Source: Anaeramoeba ignava
Lineage: Eukaryota; Metamonada; Anaeramoebidae
NCBI GenBank assembly: GCA_028826165.1
Contig: JAPDFW010000125.1
Coordinates: 1-64,000, forward strand
Reading direction: 5' to 3'
Length of the DNA: 64,000 bases
Program-made: the position numbers and the translations under genes
Shown: positions 27,001-38,204 of the stretch, one piece after another
Layout: each line of letters starts with the position of its first letter
Numbering within the stretch: the first letter of the stretch is position 1
The notes under the pieces: generated by a model
What the model saw: only the letters and a program-made list of their open reading frames with translations
Told to the model about the DNA's origin: nothing
The model's database searches: none

Positions 27001-28721
27001 TCTTCATTTTCATTTTCATTTTCATTTTCATTTTCATTTTCATTTTCATTTTCATTTTCATTTTCATTTTCATTTTCTTCTGTTGTTTCTTGAATAATAT
27101 TTGTATTTTCTTCTAAATTTTCTTGATTTTCATAATTTTCAAGAGTTTGAAGATTTGGATCATTTACATCATTTAAATCTTTTACATCATTCAAATCATT
27201 TGCATTTTCTCGGAGTTTTTCATCTATAATTAAAATTAAAATTAAAATTAAAATTAAAATTAAAATTAAAATTAAAATTAAAATTAAAATTAAAATTAAA
27301 ATTAAAATTAAAATTAAAATTAAAATCAAAATTAAAATTCAAAATTGGAATTGGAATTAAAATTAAAAAATTATAATTAAAATTATAATTAAAATCAAAA
27401 TTAAAATTAAAATTGGAATTAAAATTAAAATTAAAATTGGAATTAAAATTAAAATTGAAATTATAATTAAAATCCAAAATTGGAATTGAAATTAAAATGA
27501 ACCTTCAATTTCTTTTTTTAACCATTCAGAGAAATAATAATCATATTCAGGAATATGAGATCCTTTTAAATAACGTGAAACTTTATTCCGAACTGAAGAA
27601 TTCATTTTATTTGTTATTTTATCCAAAACATTAGGAAGATTTGCTCGAAATGCTGCATCTTGTTGTGTGATATTATTTCTTTTGAGATATTTACGAACTT
27701 TTCGAGCAGTTGCTGATGGTTGTGATGTGTAAGAATCTATTATTGATTATTATTTAAATAAATTTAATCCACATTAAATCCACATTAAATCCAAATAAAT
27801 TAAATCCAAATTAAATCCAAATTAAATTCCAAATAAATTAAATCCACATTAAATCCAAATAAATTAAATCCACATTAAATCCAAATAATTAAATTCAAAT
27901 TAAATCCAAATAAATTAAATCCAAATTAAATCCAAATAAATTAAATCCAAATTAAATCCAAATTAATTAAATCCAAATTAAATCCAAATTAATTAAATCC
28001 AAATTAAATCCAAATTAAATCCAAATTAAATCCAAATCAAATCCAAATTAAATCCAAATTAAATCCAAATTAAATAAATCCAAATTAAATAAATCCAAAT
28101 TAAATCCAAATAAATTAAATCCAAATTTAAATCCAAATAAATTAAATCCAAATTAAATCCAAATAAATTAAATCCAAATTAAATCCAAATAAATTAAATC
28201 CAAATTAAATCCAAATAAATTAAATCCAAATTAAATCCAAATAAATTAAATCCAAATTAAATTCCAAATAAATTAAATCCAAATTAAATTCTAAATTTAA
28301 TTTCATTTCTAATTTTAATTTCATTTCTAATTTTAATTTTAATTTCATTTCTAATTTTAATTTTAATTTCATTTCTAATTTTAATTTTAATTTCATTTCT
28401 AATTTTAATTTTAATTTCATTTCTAATTTTAAAATATATTTTGAAATTTGTTTTAAATCTGTTTTGGAAATAAAAAAGAAAAGAGATTGATAAAATATAG
28501 AATAAATAATATAAATCGATTACATTTCTTTCTAGAAGGACTTTTTTTTATAGACTCTTGAAATGGATCATTTTTAACTAAAAAAAAAAAAGACAAAAAA
28601 AATTTTTTTTATATAAAATTAATTTCCAAAAATTTTAAAAGAAATAATCAAATTTTTTTTCTTAGTTTTGATTATAAAACAAACTTTCACTTTTTTCGTT
28701 ATTTAGTTCTTCAACGTTCAT
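24086..28721 (-). CDS. Protein with two helical DNA-binding-like modules and SR/K-rich region, 6 exons, about 966 aa
   Basis: Exons: 28721-about 28691 (end uncertain, 28685 also fits), 28577-28524, 27736-27503, 27223-26537, 26133-25927, 25770-24086. Joins are in phase. Two similar helical modules: exon 3 (VRKYLKRNNITQQDAAFRAN ... VSRYLKG) and exons 5-6 (RLSQIKAAAKAGVN ... IKSWMQKYFNFQRTG). They recall repressor-like or CUT-type helix-turn-helix folds (inference only). Between them lies an acidic N/E-rich linker with an (NE)n tract. The C-terminal half is (RS/KS)n, Lys/His/Ser-rich, then a Pro/Phe-rich patch, another (NE)n run and a coiled tail. This suggests a nuclear chromatin or RNA-processing role. 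Four of five introns consist of simple repeats. I do not recognise the family. Confidence 0.72.
25771..25926 (-). repeat. Intron 5 repeat, (AATTTT/GATTTT)n on the plus strand
   Basis: 156-bp intron with donor GTAATTAAAA and acceptor TTTTTAG, filled with AAAATT units on the sense strand. Confidence 0.85.
26134..26536 (-). repeat. Intron 4 repeat, AAAATT/AAAATC hexamers
   Basis: 403-bp intron with donor GTACTTACAA and acceptor ATCAAAAAAAG. It is almost pure sense-strand AAAATT and AAAATC units. Confidence 0.85.
27224..27500 (-). repeat. Intron 3 repeat, AATTTT hexamers
   Basis: About 277-bp intron with donor GTTCATTTTA and acceptor ATTATAG. Here the plus strand reads AAAATT, the opposite orientation to the next two introns of the same gene. 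Confidence 0.85.
27737..28523 (-). repeat. Intron 2 repeat, (AAATCCAAATT)n on the plus strand
   Basis: 787-bp intron with donor GTAATCGATT and acceptor AATAATAG. Two blocks: AAATCCAAATTA/AAATCCAAATAAATT units (about 27770-28290), then TTTCATTTCTAATTTTAATT units (about 28300-28430). The second block contains AG on the sense strand, unlike most intron arrays here. Confidence 0.87.
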
Positions 28722-28843
28722 TAACGTAAAAAAATAGAGAAATTAAAATAAAAAAATGAAAATGAAAAAATGAAAATTTTAATTTTTTTTTTGAATTTTT
28801 TTTTTCATTTTTTTTTAAATTTTTTTTTAAGAATTATTTTTTA
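28722..28843. promoter_or_regulatory. Bidirectional promoter, SR-like / GSAP-like genes
   Basis: 122 bp between divergent ATGs with AAAAAATGAAAATGAAAAAA on the left and TTTTTTTTTTTCATTTTTTT on the right, mirrored about a central A/T run. Confidence 0.6.
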
Positions 28844-31800
28844 ATGTTGAGATTAAATAGGTTATTTCATTTATCAGATAATTCAATTACTAAAAATATA
28901 ACACATACAATTCCACAATCAAAAGAAAGTAAAAATAAATTTAAAGAAAAGAAATTTAAAAAAAAATTTTTTTGATGAAATTTTAAAATAATTTTTTCCA
29001 AATAATAATTTTATTATTAGTAAGTAAAGAAAGCAAAAACGAAGATGATTTAGAAAATGAAATAAATATTGAAAATAAAATAAATATTGAAAATGAAATA
29101 AATATTGAAAATGAAATAAATATTGAAAATAATTTAAATATTGAAAATGATTTGGAAAATGATTTGGAAAATGATTTGGAAAATGATTTAAAAAGTGATT
29201 TAGAGAAAAAATACTTACTAGAAACTCCTATACTTGTTGGACAAGAATATAACATAAAAGAATCTAAATCAACTTTAATTGTTTCTCGACTTGGAATTGA
29301 TAATGTATTTAAATTATACATTTTTAAAATGAATGAATTTTTTTTTAATATTGTTAAAATTGTTTTTTTAGTTGGGAAATATTGTTTCATTTTTAGATCT
29401 TCTTGACCCTAGAACTTATAATAGAAAAACTATTTATCAACATAATGAAATATTTAATTGTGTTAATGCTAGCATTAATCATAATGAAACATTTTTAGGT
29501 TTGTAGTTTTATTTTGAATTTTAAAATTTTGAATTTAATTTTAATTTAAATTTAAATTTTTGAATTTAGCTTTTACATTATTGAAAGAAAAGAGAGAAGC
29601 TAGTCTTTTATCTCGTGCGTTTTTATTTTTTATGATAAAAATTTATTTATAATAATTGATTGATTGAAAAAATAATATAAAATAATATAAAATAATATAA
29701 TATAAAAAAAGGTTATTATGAATCTTATTTAGTGCAATTAAAAAATAATAACATGATTACGGAAATTGATGCTCCATCAAGCTATTTCTGTTCTGTTATT
29801 GTATAAAATTCCAAAAAAATTAAATCAAATTAAATTCATTTAAAATAATTTTTTTTGTTCAGTTTCTTCCTTATTATCGTCGATTTAGAGATTATTTCCT
29901 TTTTATCAAAGATAGAAAATTAATTAATGTTTGCTTTATTAAATCGAAAAGAATTGCAATGGTAGAAAATATTTGGATTCAAAAAAAAAAATCAATTTAT
30001 TTATTTATTAATTTATTGAATTGTTTATGGAAAAAAAAAATATTCAAAAGAAAAAAAACCGAAAATTGGAAATAAAAGTTTCAACAAAAATTTGTAATAC
30101 CTTCATTTGGTATGAATATGTGCCTGAATTGAAAAAGTTATTTATAATTGGATTAAACAAGCAACGCCATAAACTTGTATGCATTAATTTGCAAACAAAA
30201 AGTTTTCAAAAGGAACTTGAATTTGATTTGGATTTCAGTGCTCCTAAACTTAGAAATAAAGAAGTTTCTTTATTTTATGATCATGAATATTTCACTCATG
30301 GTCATATACTGCCAAATTGGCTAATTAGATTTAAAATTATTTATATTAATAATGTAAACAGACAAACAAACAAAAAAAAAAGCCAATTTTCAAATTGACA
30401 AAAATTTTTTATTGGATTATCATTTTTAAAATTAAAAACAAAACAAAACAAAAGGAAGATTTTTGTTTGATTCAAGAAAGCTTGCAATTTGATTCAAAAA
30501 ATGGTTATTTTCTTAACGTTTGTATTTGGATTTATTTTAAAAATGAAAAATTAGAACTCAAAATTCCTTTAAAAGGAATCAAAGAAGAATTTATCCGAAG
30601 AATTCGATCATTTTTTGGAGCAATTTTCCAACTTCTTGTTATTTATATTCCTGGTTATTTTATACAGTTAATTGATTTTTCAAATTTACATGAAACTTGT
30701 GAATTATTTCGTTTAATTGGTGAATTAAAATAATTTTAATTTTAATATGAAATTTTAATATGAAATTTTAATTGAAATTTAAAATTGAAGGAAATCAACA
30801 CTCAACTTCATTAAAAAATGAAACAGAATTTTCCATTTCAAATATTTCACCAGTCGTTTTATCATCAGTTAAGGAAATTGAAAATTACAGTAAAACAATT
30901 TTATTTGGAAAAAAAAAACGATATTCAAAAATAAAAAAATATAAAAATAAAAATAAAAATAATTCAGGAAATTTTTTCATTGATAATTCAAATGGAACAG
31001 TCTATAATTTTCGATTGGATTCAAACTATTTTTTAACCACATTTTGCAAAGAAAAAACTGAAAATTGGATTTATTGGATTCATGTTGGAAATATTCATAT
31101 CAAAGATGAATCAATTGCAGAAAATTCGATTCATCATCTTGCACTTGAATCTCCTTTTAATTTAACAAAAGAATTATTTATTGAGCATTTAGTAGGAGCT
31201 ACTTATCAAAATTTTAAACAATATTTAAAGGAAAATCGACAAAAAAACTTGATTGAATTTACAAAAAACAATTTGCCAGTTACATCATTATTAGCATTTA
31301 AATTTGTTGTAAATGAAATTAAATGAAAAACAAAAAAAAAATTCATCCTGAAAAAAAAAAACAACAACAACAACAATCACAATAAAACACAATTAGAATC
31401 AACACTCAATTTCAGAATTGCTTAAAGCTAATTATTCAAATAATACTCATCATAACTATCAAACATTTAATGAAACAAATGGATATATTTTTTCCAAATA
31501 CAGAAAACCAGATCTGAAAGAAATAATTGATATATATTTAAAATCAAAAGAAAATGAATTATTTCTTGAATGCAAATTAAATACACATAAGAAAAAAGAG
31601 AAAACGAAACAAGGAAAAGTGGAAGATTTTCCAACAGAAAAAGAAATATTATCACAATCCATTTTTTATTATTTTAACAAAAATTTATCTGTGAAATTTA
31701 AAAACTCGTATGAAACAGCAAGCGAATTAACAAAAATATATCTCACTTGCCAAGAACAAACAGTGGAAAGATTGTTTTCAATTCTTCAATATTCATTATT

Positions 31801-32538
31801 AGTTCCTGAAAAAGTTTGGAAACAAAATGAGAATCTTCCACTTTTAAATTGTCCAATAGATACATTGGAATTTGTTTATCATCTCCTTAAATACGATACA
31901 TCACATGTTTTGCCAAATCCTTTTGGCGATAATTCAGAGCTTCGAATGGAGCCAAATAGATCTGGTTATATTTCTTTTTATGAGGATTTAAATTCAAACA
32001 AAGGAATTGATCCAAATTATTATGTTAAAATTTTTCAAACATATCAAAACGCGTTTAATATTTTAAACAATTTGTATTTTGCTTTGCAAGAGTTACATGT
32101 ACCCTTTCCAAGTCTTTTCCATTATCATTTTTGTCGGTTGAGTTTTGTATGTTTGGAACAAAGGTAAAAAAATCAAAAAATCAAAAAATCAAAAAATCAA
32201 AAAATCAAAAAATCAAAAAATCAAAAAATCAAAAAAGGAAATTTTTGGAATATGTTGATAATAAAGTTGTGATTCCAGATGTTAATTTTGTAAAAGAAGT
32301 TTTGAAATTTATGGCAAATCCATCTTTTAATTTTAGAATAAGACTTGCAAATTCTTTAACTTCAGATGAAATGCATGATGTTATTGATTTATATCCTGAT
32401 CTTTTCCCAAATTCTTTTTCTTTTTGTTGGTATGTTGTAAATCCTATTGATGATCCTTGGGAAAATTTGATTGAAGAAGATTTCTTAGAACTTCCATTTG
32501 AAATTGAATTAATATTTCCAACAAAAAATCAATTTTGA
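28844..32538 (+). CDS. Gamma-secretase-activating-protein (GSAP/pigeon)-like, 11 exons, 960 aa
   Basis: Exons: 28844-28928, 29021-29304, 29372-29498, 29570-29614, 29712-29800, 29863-29961, 30051-30353, 30455-30719, 30791-31308, 31397-32163, 32238-32538. Sum 2883 nt = 961 codons. In animals GSAP modulates gamma-secretase; its ancestral role is unknown. Resemblance to animal GSAP runs end to end: the N-terminal propeller-like half (ICNTFIWYEYVPELKKLFII), the central VIYIPGYFIQLIDFSNLHE plus LIGN block, and the C-terminal helical region (LFHYHFCRLSFVCLEQ, VNFVKEVLKFM). Residues about 40-90 are an acidic NIEN/LEND repeat insert. Introns are 67-100 bp. The stop is only 41 bp from the stop of the convergent RCC1-F-box-ARF gene. 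Exon model strong; family call from memory of the animal protein. Confidence 0.72.
32164..32237 (+). repeat. Intron 10 of the GSAP-like gene, (AAAAAATC)n
   Basis: 74-bp intron with donor GTAAAAAAATC and then eight AAAAAATC octamers running up to the acceptor AAAAAAG. A small, near-perfect example of a repeat forming a whole intron. Confidence 0.85.
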
Positions 32539-32579
32539 ATTAAAAATGATAAAAAATAATTTTTTTTTTGTTCCACTTT

Positions 32580-35495
32580 TTATTTTTTTTTGAAATTTCT
32601 TTCAATCCAAATAAAAGGTTCATAAATTCCTTTTTTTGAGATAGCACAACAAGTTTGAAAACACCAAGATTGTTCCATTTTTTCAATTTCAAATTCTTCA
32701 TAAATTTCCCGAATTGTCAATTTATTTGGCAAATCAGATTTATTACATAAAAAAACAAAAGGAACATCTTTCATTTCTGGGTCTTTTTGAACTTTTTCAA
32801 ATTCTAATTTTGATTCATGAAGTCTTTCTCTATCATGTAAATCTATAACATAAATAACGCATTGAGTTCCATTAAAATAATGTCTCCATAAAGGACGAAT
32901 TTTATCCATTCCGCCAATATCCCAAATGACAAAATTAGATTTAGTTTTTTTTGTTTTGATTGATTCCACATTAAATCCTATTTCAAAATAAATTTTAATT
33001 TTGAAATAAATTTTAATTTTAATTTTGAATTATTTGCCTATTGTTAATTGTGATATAGCTTCTCCAATCTTTAATTCATATAAAATTGTTGTTTTTCCAG
33101 CTTGATCTAAGCCAAGCATCAAACAACGAATTTCACTCTTTTTGATTTTAGTTTTTTTGCTTAATTCTCTCAATTTATTTTCTTTTTCAGTTAAAAGTGG
33201 TTTTTGAATCAAAATATTATAATACTTTCTATGATAAATATATGCCTTTTTATAGCCATTTTCTTGATTTAAATTTTCATCAATAAATTGTTGTTCTGGT
33301 TTTGAAATGAAAAGAAAATCTCCAAGAAAAATTTCTTTCCATAAACAATCAAGTGAAGAATAAAAAAGAAAATTTTTTGAAACAGAAGCCAGTAAACCTA
33401 AATAATGTTTTGGAAGATATGAAAGAATCTCAATAATTTCATCATCAGAAAGAATTGCAAAATTCCCAAGATTTTCCAAATCAATAAAGTTTTCCTTTTG
33501 GGATTGATTTTGATTTGTATCTTGAATATTTTCCAAATCAATAAATTTCTCCTTTTGGGATTGATTTTGATTTGTGTCTTGAATAAGATTTGCTTCGTAT
33601 TTGCTGACTAAAAAGCAAGAATGAACCCAACCACAAGCACAAGATTTAACGATATATTTTTCAGGAATTGAAACAAGTTGAGGAATTGATATTTCTTTAT
33701 CATCAACTCCAATTCCAAGTTGTCCATATAAATTGGATCCAAGAGAATAGACTTTCCCTCTATTATCCAAAAAGAAGCAATAATCACTATCAAATCCACC
33801 AGCAAAAACTTGGGAAATAAGAATGTCATTTTCTTGTGAAATTATGCATTGAATGAATTTGTTTTGGTCTTGTTTGATTTTGTAATGTGAATGAATGGCT
33901 TTCCCACATAAAAATACTCTTCCATCTTCTCCTAGTAGAATACTTATATCATTTCCACATTCAACTTGTTTTATTGATCCAATATCATAAGGAAGTTCTG
34001 GTAATTCTGGTGTGTTTCTATTTTCAAAATCTCCTAATCCAAGTTGTCCATATTTGTTTTTCCCACAGGAATATACTTTATTTGTTTTGGTAACTACCAT
34101 TATATGATTCCCTCCGATTGAAGCTAATTTTGCTTCACTTATTTTCTGTATTTTTTCTGGATTTGTTCGTTCTTTTTGATCAGAATGACCTAATTGACCA
34201 AAATTATTTTCTCCCCAAGAAAAAGTATCTCCACTTTATTTTGAATTTAATTATTTATTTTTAAATATTTATTTTAGATTTAAATATTTATATTTTAATA
34301 TTTATTTTAGATTTAAATATTTATTTTAGATTTAAATATTTATTTTAGATTTAAATATTTATTTTGAAATATTTAAATATTTATTTTATATTAAAATTTA
34401 TTTATTTTGAATTTAAATATTTTTATTTAAATATTTTTTTTAAATTTTATATTTAAAATTTATTTTATATTTAAATATTTATTTTGGATTTAAATATTTA
34501 TTTTTAGATTTAAATATTTATTTTAAATTTAAATATTTATTTTTTTTAAATTTGGATTTAAATATTTATTTTGGAATTTAAAATATTTATTTTGAATTTA
34601 AAAATATTTTTTTTATATTTTTAAATATTTATTTTAGATTTAAATATTTATATTAGATTTAAATATTTATTTTATATTTAAATATTTATTTTATATTTAA
34701 ATATTTATTTTATATTTAAATATTTATTTTGAATTTAAATATTTATTTTGAATTTAAATATTTATATTTAAATATTTATTTTGAATTTAAATATTTATTT
34801 TATATTTAAATATTTATTTTGGATTTAAATATTTATTTTGGATTTAAATATTTATTTTGAATTTAAATATTTATTTTGGATTTAAATATTTATTTTGGAT
34901 TTAAATATTTATTTTGGATTTAAATATTTATTTTGATTCACTTTTCATCAATTGCAATCCACATTTGATTCCCAGCACAAACATTTACAATCTTTCTCTT
35001 TGTTACTTTATCAAATGAAATTTTATTAAATTTAATTTTGGAAGATTCTTTTTGAGGAATCATTGGTAAAACATGAGAAAATACTTGATTTTCAACTAAT
35101 AAAATTATTGAAAAATCTTTAGCAGAAATTTTTTGGATTGATTTTCGAGTAAATTGTTTATTTTGAATAATAAATTGATTGAGAAAACGAGAATTTGATT
35201 TTAAAGAAGATTTATCATTATCAAAAAGAATTGTATCATCTTGAAAATTAGAAGAATCTGTAATATTTTGTGATTGTAAATTAGGCAATCCCCAAATCAA
35301 TAATTTTCCTGTTGATAATACAATTATAGTAAATGATGATCCACAAACTAAATGAATTATTTTTTCTTTTCGTTTTATTGAATATTTAAGTATTTGATTT
35401 ATTGAAAATGGTTTTCTAGCAAGAATTGATGGAGATTTTCTAAGTAAAAGTGCATTATTTTGATTTGTTCCTGAAAGAAAGATTTTAAAAGACAT
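32580..35495 (-). CDS. RCC1-repeat / F-box / ARF-GTPase fusion, 3 exons, 715 aa
   Basis: Exons 35495-34942, 34233-33038, 32977-32580; sum 2148 nt = 716 codons. Residues about 1-365: RCC1-type propeller (LLIWGLPNLQ, TFSWGENNFGQLGH, VYSCGKNKYGQLGLGD, VYSLGSNLYGQLGIG). About 405-455: F-box-like (LSDDEIIEILSYLP ... LWKEIF). About 540-715: ARF domain with G1 GLDQAGKTT, switch TIGFNVE, G3 WDIGGMDKIRPLW, G4 CNKSDLP, G5 CCAISKKG. Exon 2 encodes the RCC1 repeats, F-box and ARF P-loop in one open frame, so the fusion is not an assembly of separate genes. G3 has Met where ARFs have catalytic Gln, predicting weak GTP hydrolysis. A near-duplicate DTNQNQSQKE linker repeat precedes the F-box. The last intron (32978-33037) begins with GC. 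Possibly a ubiquitin-ligase adaptor regulated by its own GTPase (inference). Confidence 0.9.
34234..34941 (-). repeat. Intron 1 of the fusion gene, TTTAAATATTTATTTTGGA units
   Basis: 708-bp intron with donor GTGAATCAAA and acceptor AAAATAAAG. Units of about 18-20 bp, ATTTAAATATTTATTTT plus GGA, AGA or ATA, the most regular near the donor. Confidence 0.87.
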
Positions 35496-35545
35496 TTTTA
35501 AAAGAGAAAAAAAATGAAAAAAAAAAATGAAAAAAAAAAAGCAAA
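35496..35545 (-). promoter_or_regulatory. T-tract promoter element of the fusion gene
   Basis: Plus strand AAAAAATGAAAAAAAAAAATGAAAAA, about 15-45 bp upstream of the ATG: the same double CAT-in-T-tract signature seen at other starts. Confidence 0.6.
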
Positions 35546-35698
35546 AATTTTATTTGTTTATCTTTTTAGTTTTAAAGTTTTGATAAAAAGAAAAAAGGAT
35601 AAAAAGTGAAAGAAAAAGAAAAAGAAAAATTATTCAATTTTAAAAAAAGAAATTAAAAGAAGAAATAAAAAGAAATTAAAAGAAAATAAAAGAAGAAA

Positions 35699-36832
35699 TT
35701 ATTCAATTTCAAAAAATTTTTTTAAAATTGCAAAATTTTGAAGAAAGTTTATAAAATCTCTTTCAGTAAATTCATCTTCTGAAAATCTTGCTCGTTCATA
35801 CATTTCAACAAAATATTTACACAATTTTGGATTTAATTCTGGTTCTTTTTTTAAAAGGAATTGCATATAAGCTCTAACAGATTGTGAATCTAAACGAGCC
35901 AATGAAGGATCTTTTCGTTTTGCAAGTTGTTCTAAAAAGAAGAAAATAATTTTTTAATTTTTTAATTTAATTTTTTAATTTAATTTTTTAATTTAATTTT
36001 TTAATTTAATTTTTTAATTTAATTTTTTAATTTAATTTTTTTATTTACCAAGAATAAAAGGTGAATCTGCTACAACTCTTTTATAATTCCATTCCGATTT
36101 ATGCCATCCAGGTTTTTGTTGTGTTTGTGCAAATTGAAGAATTTGATCATGAATTCTTGATGCTTCTTGAAAACCTGAATAAATATGTCTTAAAGCAGTC
36201 TTAATTTAAATATTTAATTTTAATTTTTAATTTTAATTTTAATTTTGATTTTAATTTTAATTATAATATAGATTTTGATTTTAATTTTGATTTAAATTTT
36301 AATTTTAAATTTTAATTTTAATTTTAAATTTAATTTTGATTTTAATTTAAATATTTATTTTGATTTTAATTTTAATTTTAATTTTAATATTAATTTTAAT
36401 ATTAATTTTAATTTTAATTTTAATTTTAATTTTAATTTTAATTTTTAATTTTAATATTAATTTTTATTTTAATTTTAATTTTATTTTTAATTTTAATTTT
36501 AATTTTAATATTAATATTAATTATAAATACTTCAGGTATATCTTTTTTTGTATTTCTCATTCTTGCTCTTGGAATTTGATTTAATAAACGTCGATGTTTT
36601 CTATATCTATATTGAATCAAAAAAACAACAACCATAAACTAATTTTTTTTTTGTTTATAAAAGAAAAAAAAAGGGGAAAATTTCGTGTTTTTATTTTTTA
36701 TATTAATTTTTTAAATAAATAAAAATTTATATTTTTTTTTTAAATTATTTTTACTAAAAGTCCTAAAATAGAAGTAAAAACAGTGATATGAACTAATGAT
36801 TGTTCAATTGTTTCTTGATTAACATCTGACAT
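35699..36832 (-). CDS. C1orf43/NICE-3-like single-pass membrane protein, 4 exons, 189 aa
   Basis: Exons 36832-36755, 36638-36531, 36199-36049, 35931-35699; sum 570 nt = 190 codons. A short N-terminal segment, one membrane helix split by intron 1 (VFTSILGLLFMVVVFLI), then a basic juxtamembrane stretch (YRYRKHRRLL). The helical C-terminal domain carries LARLDSQSVRAYMQFLLKK and FVEMYERARFSEDEFTERDF. Topology and the RSYL...YETARYG-type spacing recall the animal C1orf43 (NICE-3) family, linked to the Golgi and phagocytosis. The match is moderate; an unrelated small membrane protein is possible. Intron 3 is a TTTAATTTAATT repeat, intron 2 an AATTTT repeat. The gene sits 203 bp downstream of the fusion gene's start, in tandem. 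Confidence 0.65.
36200..36530 (-). repeat. Intron 2 of the C1orf43-like gene, AATTTT hexamers
   Basis: 331-bp intron with donor GTATTTATAA and acceptor AAATTAAG. Nearly pure TTTTAA/TTTTGA units with AATATT interruptions. Confidence 0.83.
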
Positions 36833-36975
36833 TATTATAAAACAAATAATAAAATTAAAAGAAAATAATAAACAAGAACAAATAACAAAATAACAAACAA
36901 AAAAAACAAAATAAAGAAATAAGAAATAAAAAAAAAAATGAAAAAAAAAAAATAAAAAATTTTTGCTTTTTATAT
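36833..36975 (-). promoter_or_regulatory. Promoter region of the C1orf43-like gene
   Basis: Contains AAAAAAAAATGAAAAAAAAA at about 36929-36950, on the minus strand a T-tract with a central CAT, about 100 bp from the ATG, plus A/C-only sequence nearer the gene. Confidence 0.45.
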
Positions 36976-37014
36976 TGTAAAAAAAACACTTAAAAAAAAG
37001 AGAGGATCAATTTA

Positions 37015-38200
37015 AAATACTTAAAATTAATTAAAATATTTTATCCGATTTTATTTAAATTAATTAAAAATTTAATTAAAAATCTAATTAAAATATTTTA
37101 TTAATTTTATATTAATTTTGATAATAATTTTAATTTATAATTTAATTTAAAAATCAATTTAAAATAATAAAAATTAATTAAAATATTTTATCCGATTTTA
37201 TTTAAATTAATTAAAAATCTAATTAAAAATCTAATTAAAATATTTTATTAATTTTATATTAATTTTGATAATAATTTTAATTTATAATTTAATTTAAAAA
37301 TTTATTTAAAATACTAAAAATTAATTAAAATATTTTATCCGATTTTATTTAAATTAATAAAATCTAATTAAAAATTATTAAAATATTTTATTAATTTTAT
37401 ATCAATTTTGATAATAATTTAATAATTTAATTTAAAAATCAATTTAAAATAATATAAATTAATTAAAATATTTTATCCGATTTTTATTTAAATTAATTTA
37501 AAAATTTAATTAAAAATCTAATTAAAATATTTTATTAATTTTATATCAATTTTGATAATAATTTTAATTTATAATTTAATTTAAAAATTTATTTAAAATA
37601 ATAAAAATTAATTAAAATATTTTATCCGATTTTATTTAAATTAATTAAAAATCTAATTAAAAATCTAATTAAAATATTTTATTAATTTTATATTAATTTT
37701 AATAATAATTTTAATTTATAATTTAATTTAAAATCAATTTAAAATAATTAAAATTAATTTAAAATATTTTATCCGATTTTATTTAAATTAATTAAAAATC
37801 TAATTAAAAATCTAATTAAAATATTTTATTAAAATATTTTATTAATTTTATAATTTAATTTTTAATTTAAAAATAAAAATTTTAAAATATTTTATCCGAT
37901 TTTTATTTAAATTTTAAAAATCTTTAAAAATAAATTATTTAAAATTAAATCAAAAATTAATTAAAATATTTTATCCGATTTTATTTTAAATTAATTAAAA
38001 ATTTAATTAAAAATCTAATTAAAATATTTTATTAATTTTATATTAATTTTGATAATAATTTTAATTTATAATTTAATTTAAAAATTTATTTAAAATAATA
38101 AAAATTAATTAAAATATTTTATCCGATTTTATTTAAATTTTAATTAAAAATCAATTAAAAATCTAATTAAAATAATAAAATTTTGATATTAATTTTATCT
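37015..38200. repeat. About 147-bp tandem satellite, nine copies
   Basis: AAAATATTTTATCCGATTTTA recurs with TATCCG at 37042, 37189, 37336, 37474, 37623, 37770, 37893, 37972 and 38120. Most steps are 147-149 bp; two copies are shortened. A diverged tenth (TATCTGG) overlaps the 3' end of the next gene at about 38200. This is the only large satellite inside the gene-dense part and it is intergenic. Confidence 0.9.
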
Positions 38201-38204
38201 GGTT

